Positions 6,738-13,327 of a stretch of 13,327 nucleotides of DNA are shown piece by piece. Both the position numbers and the translations under genes were made by a program. The first letter of the stretch is position 1, and every line of letters begins with the position of its first letter. The stretch spans positions 1 to 13,327 of the forward strand of contig JADZBJ010000478.1 in the NCBI GenBank assembly GCA_020852155.1, given 5' to 3'. The notes below the pieces were generated by a model, which was not told where the DNA came from, did no database searches, and saw only the letters and a list, made by a program, of their open reading frames with translations. This DNA comes from Saprospiraceae bacterium. GTDB lineage: Bacteria > Bacteroidota > Bacteroidia > Chitinophagales > Saprospiraceae.

Positions 6738-7913
6738 ATGATTCAACACATTAAAGTGTCAAACCTCCTGTCTTTTGGCCCTGATGGCCTTGACCTGGAA
6801 ATGCGCAACCTAAATGTCCTGATAGGGCCTAATGGTTCGGGCAAATCCAATTTTTTGGAGATTTTTGAACTCTTACGTACCATGCCTTCAAATGATAGCC
6901 TTTCTACAATTCGTTCAGGAGGTGGAGCACCTGAATGGATTTGGAAAGGGGCGCCAAAGGATGCTAAAATCATTATTGATCTCGTAATTAACTATTCTAG
7001 TAAAATTCCTATACGGCATTTTCTATCTTGGCATTACCCTTATTTATCATTTCAACTATCTGATGAAAAAGTTGAGAACGAGCGCTCTATCGGGGAAAAA
7101 CCAGATGTAATGTTTTTTTACAGGTATTTCAATGGGAGGCCGATGATTAGTGTCAACGACTTAAAAAGAAGTGAAAAAAAATTATCACGGGACAGTGTCA
7201 ATCCAGATTTATCAATTCTATCACAACGTAGAGATCCAGATAACTATCCAGAAATATCCTTTTTGGCCAAAAAATATGAAAGTATCCGAGTTTATAAGGA
7301 TTGGACTTACGGTCGTAGGTCAAATTTAAGATTACCTCTACCTATAGACCTTAGAAACGATCATTTAGACCCTGATTTTTCCAATATTGGATTAGTTTTA
7401 TCCAGATTAAGGAAGGATCCGACAACCAAGAGAGACTTAATTAATGCATTAAGAGACATCTACGAAGGAATCACCGATTTTGAGGTACTCGCAGAAGGAG
7501 GGTATTTGCGTATTTTTTTCACGGAGGGTGATTTTTTCATACCATCAACTCGAATCTCGGACGGCACCTTGCGTTACCTCTGCCTGTTAGCCATATTACT
7601 TGATCCGACGCCTCCACCGTTGATTTGCATTGAAGAACCTGAATTAGGCCTCCATCCATACATCATACCTAAACTGGCTGACCATCTGGTAGATGCATCT
7701 TCTCGGACGCAATTGATCGTTACTACCCATTCAGATATCTTGATAGATGCTTTGGGAAATAAAGGTCACGCTGAATCAGTGCTGGTTTGTGAAAAACACG
7801 ATGGACAGACGCAAATACGTCGTTTAAAAGAGGAAGATTTGGCCCACTGGCTTAAAGCTTATGGGCTGGGTCAACTCTGGATGCGTGGTGAAATCGGGGG
7901 TACAAGATGGTAA
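6738..7913 (+). CDS. AAA family ATPase (OLD/ABC-type, AAA_21-like), partner of DUF4276 protein
   Basis: This 391-residue cytosolic ATPase has an ABC/SMC-like head. Visible motifs are: N-terminal IKVSNLLSFG, typical of OLD and RecF-like ATPases; Walker A GPNGSGKSN (30-38); a signature-like RISDGTLRYL (272-281); Walker B LICIEEPELGLHP (295-307) with the E299-E300 pair; and an H-loop TTHSDIL (329-335). The middle (about 60-260) is poorly conserved by eye, without an obvious coiled coil. The C-terminal tail GLGQLWMRGEIGG (376-388) recurs, from memory, in ATPases paired with DUF4276 proteins. No nuclease domain is fused; the TOPRIM-like partner is the next gene, overlapping by 7 nt. DNA around 6960-7020 is about 27% GC by hand count, against about 65% in a thrS sample (5461-5520), which suggests horizontal acquisition. 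The biochemical role is inferred: ATP-dependent sensing or gating of a nuclease, possibly in phage defence. Confidence 0.9.
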   Translation: MIQHIKVSNLLSFGPDGLDLEMRNLNVLIGPNGSGKSNFLEIFELLRTMPSNDSLSTIRSGGGAPEWIWKGAPKDAKIIIDLVINYSSKIPIRHFLSWHYPYLSFQLSDEKVENERSIGEKPDVMFFYRYFNGRPMISVNDLKRSEKKLSRDSVNPDLSILSQRRDPDNYPEISFLAKKYESIRVYKDWTYGRRSNLRLPLPIDLRNDHLDPDFSNIGLVLSRLRKDPTTKRDLINALRDIYEGITDFEVLAEGGYLRIFFTEGDFFIPSTRISDGTLRYLCLLAILLDPTPPPLICIEEPELGLHPYIIPKLADHLVDASSRTQLIVTTHSDILIDALGNKGHAESVLVCEKHDGQTQIRRLKEEDLAHWLKAYGLGQLWMRGEIGGTRW

Positions 7914-8512
7914 CAGTTAAAATTTATATCGAAGGCGGAAGTGCACAGGACAAAAGTATTTATTCCTTGTTCCGCGAGGCTTGGTCAAAATTTTTTGAAT
8001 CAGCTGGCCTCAAAGGTCGCATGCCTAAAGCCATTCCATCATTCGGACGGCATGACACCTACCGCGATTTTTGCCTTGCTTTTAACAATGCTCGCCCAAA
8101 CGAGCGCATTTTACTCTTGATAGACAGTGAGAAACCGCTCGTAAAAAACGAAAGTATCTGGAAACAACTTTCAAAAGAAAGTATGCCGCCGCCCGAAGGA
8201 GCTGGTGAAGAACATATCTTTTTGATGATTCAGGTAATGGAGACCTGGTTTTTGGCCGATATTGATGCCCTTAATCTGTATTTTAGGCCTGATTTTAAAG
8301 CCACAAAAATTCCTAAATGGAATGACCTTGAATCCGTTCCCAAAGAAAGCGTTTTTAAGGCACTGGAAGACGCTACAGCATCCTGCCCTAAAAAGCAATA
8401 TGCAAAGGGCAAAATTTCATTTGAATTACTGAAGGCCGTATCTACGAAAAAAGTCACAGAAAAATGTCCGAGTGCAGCCCGTTTAATTGAGCATTTGAAA
8501 CAAATTTCTTGA
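7907..8512 (+). CDS. DUF4276 family protein (TOPRIM-like, putative nuclease subunit)
   Basis: This encodes a 201-residue protein whose ATG lies inside the end of the ATPase gene (ATGGTAA, 7907-7913), a classic coupling overlap. The N-terminus VKIYIEGGS places E9 after a beta strand, and LLLIDSE (69-75) gives D73 and E75, resembling the acidic residues of a TOPRIM fold with DxE instead of the more usual DxD. Further family-like segments are HIFLMIQVMETWFLAD (103-118), YAKGKISFELL (165-175) and CPSAARLIEHL (187-197). No signal peptide or membrane segment is seen. The family is best known as an uncharacterised gene next to AAA ATPases. OLD, GajA and PARIS systems likewise combine an ABC ATPase with a TOPRIM domain, so a nuclease effector is a reasonable inference, but activity is unproven. 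Confidence 0.85.
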   Translation: MVTVKIYIEGGSAQDKSIYSLFREAWSKFFESAGLKGRMPKAIPSFGRHDTYRDFCLAFNNARPNERILLLIDSEKPLVKNESIWKQLSKESMPPPEGAGEEHIFLMIQVMETWFLADIDALNLYFRPDFKATKIPKWNDLESVPKESVFKALEDATASCPKKQYAKGKISFELLKAVSTKKVTEKCPSAARLIEHLKQIS

Positions 8513-8526
8513 GATCCCCTAAAATT

Positions 8527-8558
8527 ATCACAACATCGCAACATCAAATCATCACTTT
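8527..8558. repeat. 8-nt imperfect tandem repeat before trpA
   Basis: Four units, ATCACAAC, ATCGCAAC, ATCAAATC and ATCACTTT, run head to tail from 8527 to 8558 between the cassette and the trpA promoter box. A related phrase (ATCGCATCATCAT) lies before the ATPase promoter at 6690-6702. It looks like an intergenic short-word repeat rather than a coding or mobile element. Confidence 0.45.
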
Positions 8559-8564
8559 AACGCT

Positions 8565-8572
8565 TACTTTTG
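8565..8572 (+). promoter_or_regulatory. -7 box of trpA promoter
   Basis: TACTTTTG exactly matches TAnnTTTG, with transcription predicted to start near 8579, about 22 nt before the trpA ATG. No clear -33 TTG is found; the 8-nt tandem repeat occupies that position. Confidence 0.5.
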
Positions 8573-8600
8573 TCCCCCTGTTTTTTACGCGCTTCAACCA

Positions 8601-9347
8601 ATGTCTAAACAATCCATGTACTCTTCGCGACCGGCCCTGATGGCCCACCTTGTTTTGGGTTATCCCGATTTGGCCGCCAGCATTCAAACGGCTGAAACTT
8701 ATATCGCAGCCGGCGTTCAGATTCTCGAACTACAAATACCTTTTTCACACCCCACTGCCGACGGCCCGGTCATTACCCAGGCTTGTCAGGAGGCCACGCG
8801 TCAAGGTGTGACCATTGAAGATTGCCTGGAGGCTATGGCTCAAATTCGGGCAAAGTATCCGGAGCAGGAAATCATGGTCATGAGCTACCTGAATCGGGTA
8901 TATCACTATGGTTATGCAAAATTTGCAGCCACCATGGCCAAATTGGGCATTCGACACGTCATTATTCCAGACTTGCCGGTTGACGCTCCCCTCACTCAGC
9001 AATCATCAGATATAACCTTGGTACCGGTTTTGGCGGCCAATGTTTCAAACAGCCGACTCGACCAGTTGCTCAATGCCAACCATGACTTCTTTTACCTGAT
9101 GTCTGATTTTAAAATCACGGGCAGCGGATTCAGCCTTCACCCAAGACTTAAAGAAATTATTCAGCGTATTCGACAGTCTGAAAATGGCGCACAACGCCGC
9201 ACCGGTATCGGATTCGGCATTTCTACACCCGAACAAGTGCGATTGGTCAATCAGGAAGCGGATGTAGCCATCGTAGGGTCAGCATTGATTAACGCTCAAA
9301 AAAACGGCCACTTAAATACATTTTTGCAAGACATCATGGCCGCATAA
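8601..9347 (+). CDS. trpA: Tryptophan synthase alpha chain (stand-alone, somewhat divergent)
   Basis: TrpA cleaves indole-3-glycerol phosphate to indole and glyceraldehyde 3-phosphate and normally works in a complex with TrpB. The 248-residue protein is about 20 shorter than the common 268. Catalytic acids are kept: E43 in ILELQIPFS and D54 in TADGP, with the same spacing as E49/D60 of E. coli TrpA. Other matches are the MSYLNRVYHYG segment, IIPDLPVDA, a loop-6-like ITGSGFS with its threonine, and the phosphate-binding GFGISTPEQV and VGSAL. The usual PFSDP reads PFSHP, and ITGSGFS replaces the common GVTG form, so it is off the mainstream. No trpB or other trp gene is next to it, which is unusual. 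It could be the organism's only TrpA or a paralogue with a changed role. A DUF3052-like gene follows after 17 nt. Confidence 0.8.
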   Translation: MSKQSMYSSRPALMAHLVLGYPDLAASIQTAETYIAAGVQILELQIPFSHPTADGPVITQACQEATRQGVTIEDCLEAMAQIRAKYPEQEIMVMSYLNRVYHYGYAKFAATMAKLGIRHVIIPDLPVDAPLTQQSSDITLVPVLAANVSNSRLDQLLNANHDFFYLMSDFKITGSGFSLHPRLKEIIQRIRQSENGAQRRTGIGFGISTPEQVRLVNQEADVAIVGSALINAQKNGHLNTFLQDIMAA

Positions 9348-9364
9348 CTCAACTCAATAACCAA

Positions 9365-9829
9365 ATGACTCCGCTTTTTAAAAAATTGACTTATAAAGGG
9401 CAGCAGCCAATCGTTGTGTTGCAGCCGCCCGACAGTTTTCTCAAAGAGATAACGGACATGGCTGAATTTGCAACGTTTGATGACAAACTCGATCATTTGA
9501 AACCTGATGGTTTTGTCCTTATTTTTGTCACCAAACAAACCGAAGTTGATCATTTTGCCGTCCTTGCTACTGAACGCCTGACCGATGACGGCATGTTGTG
9601 GTTTGCTTACCCAAAAGGCAGTTCAAAACGCTACAAATGCGATTTCAACAGGGATAATGGCTGGGCAATATTGGGCAAGGCCGGTTTTGAGCCTGTCCGG
9701 ATGGTTGCCATTGACGAAGATTGGTCGGCGCTCAGGTTTCGGCGCGTAGATTTTATTAAAACACTGACGCGCAACGAAACCATGATTTTGTCTGAAAAAG
9801 GGAAAGTAAAAAAATCTGGCCAAGCCTGA
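9365..9829 (+). CDS. DUF3052-like small protein of unknown function
   Basis: This encodes a 154-residue cytosolic protein with no signal peptide or membrane helix. It resembles the DUF3052 family: PLFKKL at the N-terminus, VVLQPPDSF (near 17-25), the LIFVTKQTE strand (52-60), LTDDGMLWFAYPKGSS (72-87) and AIDEDWSALRFRRVDF (near 119-134). The overall pattern, with a strand ending in a 'DG.LWFAYPK' element, recalls a degenerate methyltransferase-like fold, but no SAM-binding glycine motif is evident. The lysine-rich C-terminus (KGKVKKSG) is basic. It starts 17 nt after trpA and is probably in its operon. No function is known. Confidence 0.7.
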   Translation: MTPLFKKLTYKGQQPIVVLQPPDSFLKEITDMAEFATFDDKLDHLKPDGFVLIFVTKQTEVDHFAVLATERLTDDGMLWFAYPKGSSKRYKCDFNRDNGWAILGKAGFEPVRMVAIDEDWSALRFRRVDFIKTLTRNETMILSEKGKVKKSGQA

Positions 9830-9844
9830 TTTGCCGTTTCAGGC
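9824..9844 (+). terminator. Weak hairpin at the end of the trpA operon
   Basis: GCCTGA (9824-9829, including the stop codon) pairs with TCAGGC (9839-9844) around a 9-nt loop. It is followed by an A-rich stretch, not by T residues, so it is a poor intrinsic terminator and may act only as an RNA 3' structure. Confidence 0.25.
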
Positions 9845-9868
9845 AAGAAAAAAGAACAAAAACAAACG

Positions 9869-9876
9869 TATTTTTG
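9869..9876 (+). promoter_or_regulatory. -7 box of clpX promoter
   Basis: TATTTTTG exactly matches TAnnTTTG. Transcription would begin near 9883, giving a leader of about 73 nt before the chosen clpX start at 9956. No clear -33 element is seen. Confidence 0.5.
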
Positions 9877-9955
9877 CTATTCGTGCATACAATGTGTGCC
9901 TAGGCAAACAAGCACTATTTCTATAAACAAACATTGTGAAAAGCGTACCAAACTA

Positions 9956-11272
9956 ATGTCAAAAATAGAAGATTCTGATATGAGACGTGGCAGAACCACT
10001 CAACATCGCTGTTCTTTTTGTGGTCGAGGCGAGGAAGATGTGATGATTCTGGTGTCCGGTATGGAAGGCCAGATTTGCGATCAGTGTACTGAAAAAGCAC
10101 AGGAAATCATTGACGGTGAAATGCGCAAGGCAGGTGTTCAGCCCCATGCGCATGGCCATGATGATGATTCGCCAAAAAGCGCCAAATTCAACAGCCCTTT
10201 GCAACTGATTCCTCCTAAACAGCTCAAAAGTTTTCTGGATCAGTTTGTCATCGGCCAACACGACGCCAAAAAGGTACTGAGTATTGCCGTGTACAACCAT
10301 TACAAACGTTTGCTGCAATCCAAAGTGCAACGCGAGGATGATATCGAAATTGAAAAGTCGAATGTTTTGTTTGTTGGCCCCACCGGCACCGGCAAAACGC
10401 TCATGGCACGCAGCATCGCCAAACTCCTGAACGTGCCATTTACCATCGTTGATGCGACCATCTTCACCGAAGCCGGTTACGTTGGCGAAGACGTAGAAAG
10501 CATTCTTTCCCGCCTATTGCAGGTGGCCGAATACGATGTGGAAGCAGCCGAGCGCGGCATCGTCTATATTGATGAAATTGACAAAATTTCACGCAAACAG
10601 GATAACCCCAGCATCACGCGCGATGTATCCGGCGAAGGCGTGCAACAGGGCATGCTGAAAATGCTCGAAGGCGCTGAAGTCATGGTACCTCCGCAAGGCG
10701 GCCGTAAACACCCGGAACAAAAAATGATCAAAATCAACACGCAAAATGTGTTGTTTATCTGTGGCGGCGCATTCGACGGCATCGAACGCATCATCGCCCG
10801 CAGGGTCAACAGAACGGTTATCGGATTTAATGATAAAAACCAAAAGCGTGTCGAGAAAGAGAACATGCTTCAGTACCTCAGCCATCAGGACGTTAAATCT
10901 TTTGGCCTGATTCCTGAATTGGTTGGCCGACTGCCCGTACTGGTACACCTCGACCCATTGGATCAGGATACATTGCGTCGAATCCTGACCGAACCCCGAA
11001 ACGCACTCGTCAAACAGTATCAAAAACTGTTCTCGCTGGAAGGTATTCAACTGGAAATCATGTCCGAAGCCATTGAATTCATGGCCGAAAAGGCGCTGGA
11101 ATACAAACTGGGCGCTCGCGGACTTCGTTCGCTTTGTGAAGAAATTCTCCGCGATGCCATGTTCGACCCACAGTTGACCACCGGCCCCGACGGCGAAACA
11201 AAACTGATTATCACTCGTGAATATGCTGAACAACAATTAGCCGCTCAACACGGCCGATTGATGGCAGCATGA
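9956..11272 (+). CDS. clpX: ATP-dependent Clp protease ATP-binding subunit ClpX
   Basis: ClpX is a hexameric AAA+ unfoldase that feeds substrates to ClpP. From ATG 9956 (MSKIEDSDM) it has 438 residues; an in-frame ATG at 9896 adds 20 residues unlike the family. The N-terminal C4 zinc domain is complete (C19, C22, C41, C44). Next come a linker rich in histidine and aspartate (about 62-73), Walker A GPTGTGKT (141-148), the pore loop GYVG (174-177), Walker B IVYIDEID (202-209), the RKH loop (250-252), the ClpP-contacting IGF tripeptide (289-291) and sensor 2 GARGLRS near residue 400. The IGF loop means it can dock on ClpP, although clpP is not in the window. It has its own promoter box. The next gene follows after a 185-nt repeat-rich spacer. 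Confidence 0.97.
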   Translation: MSKIEDSDMRRGRTTQHRCSFCGRGEEDVMILVSGMEGQICDQCTEKAQEIIDGEMRKAGVQPHAHGHDDDSPKSAKFNSPLQLIPPKQLKSFLDQFVIGQHDAKKVLSIAVYNHYKRLLQSKVQREDDIEIEKSNVLFVGPTGTGKTLMARSIAKLLNVPFTIVDATIFTEAGYVGEDVESILSRLLQVAEYDVEAAERGIVYIDEIDKISRKQDNPSITRDVSGEGVQQGMLKMLEGAEVMVPPQGGRKHPEQKMIKINTQNVLFICGGAFDGIERIIARRVNRTVIGFNDKNQKRVEKENMLQYLSHQDVKSFGLIPELVGRLPVLVHLDPLDQDTLRRILTEPRNALVKQYQKLFSLEGIQLEIMSEAIEFMAEKALEYKLGARGLRSLCEEILRDAMFDPQLTTGPDGETKLIITREYAEQQLAAQHGRLMAA

Positions 11273-11274
11273 TT

Positions 11275-11438
11275 GGATTGATTCGATTAGTTCCGATTAT
11301 TTCGATTACACGCTATTGAGTGCATACCCTGTTGTGTCACGAAAATCCGCGTTACTTGTATCCGCGTTATCCGCGTTCCATTTACGCTACGCATGCAATC
11401 GAATCAATCGGAACTAATCGAACCAATCGAATCAATCC
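11275..11438. repeat. Intergenic inverted repeat of GATT/AATC words with ATCCGCGTT tandem core
   Basis: The spacer between clpX and the ComM gene begins and ends with arms built from the word GATT(n)TTC or its complement AATC. The 14 nt at 11275-11288 are the exact reverse complement of 11425-11438, and the 17 nt at 11282-11298 of 11406-11422. The two matches overlap on the left but not on the right, so the arms can pair in more than one register. The middle holds three copies of ATCCGCGTT (11345-11353, 11360-11368, 11369-11377). No coding frame fits. It may be a clpX 3' stem-loop or barrier, or a dispersed intergenic repeat. Confidence 0.75.
11345..11377. repeat. ATCCGCGTT short tandem copies
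   Basis: Exact copies of ATCCGCGTT lie at 11345-11353, 11360-11368 and 11369-11377, the last two directly adjacent. They sit in the loop between the arms of the larger inverted repeat. The word looks like a dispersed intergenic phrase; its role is unknown. Confidence 0.6.
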
Positions 11439-11457
11439 TTAAACTCGCTTCATTATC

Positions 11458-13017
11458 ATGCTCGTAAAAACCTACGCAGGCGCCGTTCACGGCGTTGATG
11501 CACAAACCATTACCATCGAAACCAATGTCGGCGGCGCATTGGGTAACACCGAAAAACTCGGTATTCACATTGTCGGACTTCCTGACAACGCCGTCCGCGA
11601 AAGTCTGCCGCGCATCGAAGCGGCCGTTAAGAACTCTGGCTATCGCCAACCCAGACTCAAGACCATCATTAACCTCGCGCCAGCCGATATTCGGAAGGAA
11701 GGATCGGCGTTTGATTTGCCGATTGCGCTGGGCATGCTGGCCGGTGCGGGCATTATTCCGCCCGACGGTCTTTCCGAATTTTTCATCATGGGCGAACTCT
11801 CGCTCGACGGCACATTGCGGCCCATCAAAGGTGCATTGCCCATTGCTATCCTGGCCCGAAAAGCCAAATTCAAAGGCTTTATTCTACCAAAAGCCAATGC
11901 GCGTGAAGCGGCCATCGTCAATGACCTTCAGATATTCGGTGTGGACAGCCTCATGGAAGCCATTGATGTACTGGCCGGCGATTCAGCCATCGAACCCATG
12001 CAGGTGAATACCCGCGATGAATTTGCGCATCGTCAAACAGACTATGACGTTGATTTTTCGGATGTAAAAGGTCAGGAAAATATTAAACGCGCCCTCGAAC
12101 TGGCCGCAGCCGGAGGTCATAATGTTATTCTCATCGGCCCGCCCGGCGCCGGCAAAACCATGCTCGCCCGCCGATTGCCGACCATCTTGCCTCCGCTCAC
12201 CTTGCACGAGGCGCTGGACACGACAAAAATCCATTCCGTGGCCGGTATTCTACCGGGGCATTCAGCGCTCGTCAGCACCCGACCTTTTCGTTCGCCCCAC
12301 CATACCATCAGCGATGTCGCCCTGGTAGGCGGCGGCTCAGATCCCATGCCCGGCGAAATCAGCCTGGCACCCAACGGCGTACTTTTTCTGGATGAATTGC
12401 CTGAGTTTAAACGAACAGCCCTTGAAGTCATGCGTCAACCCATGGAAGAACGCAGGGTAACCATCAGTCGCGCCAAGGTATCGGTGGATTATCCGGCCAG
12501 TTTCATGCTGGTCGCCTCCATGAATCCCTGCCCCTGCGGTTTTTATAACCATCCTGAAAAAGAGTGTGTTTGCGGCCCCGGCGTCGTGAAACGCTATGTG
12601 TCCAAAATATCCGGGCCGTTGCTGGATCGCATTGACCTGCATGTAGAAGTTACGCCTGTAAAAATTGATGAGTTAACCAATTTGCGACGTGCCGAAACTG
12701 GCAGCGCAGATATTCGCGAGCGCGTGTTGAAAGCCCGTGCTATACAGGCAGAAAGATTCAAGGACGAGAAAGAAATGCACGCCAACGCTCAAATGTCAAG
12801 CAGAATGGTGCGCGAAGTCTGTCAACTCACACCTGAAGGGTTGACGCTGTTGAAGACGGCAATGGAACGTTTGCAACTCTCCGCCCGCGCCTACGACCGT
12901 ATCCTGAAAGTGGCCAGAACGGCCGCCGACCTGGCCGGCAGTCCGGACATCAGGATTGAAGACCTGGCCGAGGCTATACATTATCGTAGTCTGGACAGAG
13001 AGGGTTGGGCTGGCTAA
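11458..13017 (+). CDS. comM: YifB/ComM family Mg-chelatase-like AAA ATPase
   Basis: This encodes a 519-residue protein, the full length for the family. Residues 1-175 form the ChlI-like N-terminal domain (HGVDAQTITIE near the start, IVGLPDNAVRES, NLAPADIRKEGSAFDLPIA). The Mg-chelatase AAA domain follows, with Walker A GPPGAGKT (227-234), RPFRSPHHTISD (275-286), Walker B VLFLDELPEF (308-317) and the cysteine group MNPCPCGF/ECVCGP (C358, C360, C370, C372), a likely zinc site. Then come SGPLLDRIDLHVEV (385-398) and a C-terminal Mg_chelatase_C helical domain. ComM is known in Vibrio cholerae as a hexameric helicase that promotes branch migration during natural transformation; many bacteria without known competence also carry it. 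It is 185 nt after clpX, and no promoter box is seen in the spacer, so read-through from clpX is possible. Confidence 0.93.
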   Translation: MLVKTYAGAVHGVDAQTITIETNVGGALGNTEKLGIHIVGLPDNAVRESLPRIEAAVKNSGYRQPRLKTIINLAPADIRKEGSAFDLPIALGMLAGAGIIPPDGLSEFFIMGELSLDGTLRPIKGALPIAILARKAKFKGFILPKANAREAAIVNDLQIFGVDSLMEAIDVLAGDSAIEPMQVNTRDEFAHRQTDYDVDFSDVKGQENIKRALELAAAGGHNVILIGPPGAGKTMLARRLPTILPPLTLHEALDTTKIHSVAGILPGHSALVSTRPFRSPHHTISDVALVGGGSDPMPGEISLAPNGVLFLDELPEFKRTALEVMRQPMEERRVTISRAKVSVDYPASFMLVASMNPCPCGFYNHPEKECVCGPGVVKRYVSKISGPLLDRIDLHVEVTPVKIDELTNLRRAETGSADIRERVLKARAIQAERFKDEKEMHANAQMSSRMVREVCQLTPEGLTLLKTAMERLQLSARAYDRILKVARTAADLAGSPDIRIEDLAEAIHYRSLDREGWAG

Positions 13018-13025
13018 GAGTGTGT

Positions 13026-13327
13026 TCATTCATCATCAAGCAGCCGCTTGTCCACTTCTTTTGGTTTTGATTCCAATTCTTCAAAATCAACAAAATCGCC
13101 TTCCCGCCGCTGGCGAAAAGGATCATTTTGTCCGCCACCTGGGTCAAATTCACGCTGCATGGCCTGCAGGCGATTGTAACCAATGGATTTTACAAATAAA
13201 TACAGGCTGAAAAACGGAAAAAGCAAGACACAGGCAGCGCCCCACAAAATCGCAGCAATCGGATTTCGACGCAGCATTTCCAGAAAACTCTTGCCGGTAT
13301 CAGCGACAGCCCGCCAATTGATGATTA
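13026..13327 (-). CDS. Small membrane protein of unknown function (5' end outside window)
   Basis: The minus-strand frame ends at 13026 and is open to the window edge. ATG at 13277 would give an 83-residue protein, but the frame continues upstream with normal-looking codons (WRAVADTGKSFLE), so the true start may lie outside. One or two closely spaced hydrophobic stretches follow NPIAAILWGAACVLLF and PFFSLYLFVKSIGY, then a charged tail with QREFDPGGGQNDPFRQRREG and FVDFEELESK. It is probably an inner-membrane protein with a cytoplasmic acidic tail. I do not recognise the family with confidence; a Bacteroidota DUF4834-type small protein is one possibility. It converges on the ComM gene with an 8-nt gap and no terminator between. 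Confidence 0.6.
   Translation of the reverse strand, partial: IINWRAVADTGKSFLEMLRRNPIAAILWGAACVLLFPFFSLYLFVKSIGYNRLQAMQREFDPGGGQNDPFRQRREGDFVDFEELESKPKEVDKRLLDDE

Noticed and set aside
6738..8512. Toxin-antitoxin or restriction-modification module
   Set aside because: Neither protein has a methylase, restriction endonuclease or typical toxin/antitoxin motif. The ATPase plus TOPRIM-like reading fits better.
9896..9955. 20-residue N-terminal extension of clpX
   Set aside because: It does not resemble ClpX N-termini. The protein from 9956 begins shortly before the zinc domain as expected.
10589..11236. A 215-codon minus-strand open frame
   Set aside because: It is antisense within clpX, shows no domain and is explained by codon bias of the real gene.
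11275..11438. CRISPR array, integron attC site or insertion-sequence ends
   Set aside because: There is no regular repeat-spacer pattern, no integrase-type core sites, no transposase and no target-site duplication. The structure is made of short degenerate words.
1..13327. tRNA or rRNA genes
   Set aside because: No cloverleaf or rRNA-like segment was seen between the genes. The only tRNA-like element is the single anticodon-arm-like hairpin in the thrS leader.

Overview
The window looks like a chromosomal segment of a Bacteroidota bacterium, probably Saprospiria or a relative. This is inference from three things. Most genes lack a purine-rich Shine-Dalgarno sequence. Several genes are preceded by exact matches to the Bacteroidota -7 promoter box TAnnTTTG (4612, 6712, 8565, 9869). 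The first gene encodes a large secreted multidomain metalloprotease of a kind typical of that phylum. Spaces between genes carry short-word repeats that resemble dispersed intergenic repeats of this group.

Layout: (1) Positions 1-2379, minus strand: a secreted M12B-like zinc metalloprotease with two fibronectin III domains and a beta-rich C-terminal region, cut by the window edge. (2) Positions 2380-2704: an AT-rich divergent promoter region. (3) Positions 2705-4551, plus strand: a nitroreductase-family protein and aroA (EPSP synthase), only 2 nt apart. (4) Positions 4552-6618: thrS, whose leader holds two hairpins. One has a 7-nt loop reading like a tRNA-Thr(UGU) anticodon loop. thrS is closed by a clear intrinsic terminator. 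(5) Positions 6738-8512: an AT-richer two-gene cassette with its own promoter, encoding an OLD/ABC-type AAA ATPase and a DUF4276 (TOPRIM-like) protein whose genes overlap by 7 nt. This is the accessory element of the window and a candidate two-component nuclease or anti-phage system. (6) Positions 8601-9829: a stand-alone, somewhat divergent trpA followed by a DUF3052-like gene. (7) Positions 9956-13017: clpX, then a 185-nt spacer full of inverted and tandem repeats, then a YifB/ComM-family Mg-chelatase-like ATPase. (8) Positions 13026-13327, minus strand: a small membrane protein converging on the ComM gene and open at the window edge.

Most of the window is housekeeping: shikimate and tryptophan metabolism, tRNA charging, protein unfolding and natural-transformation-type DNA handling. 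The best leads for something new are the ATPase/TOPRIM cassette, the possible thrS autoregulatory leader and the intergenic repeats.
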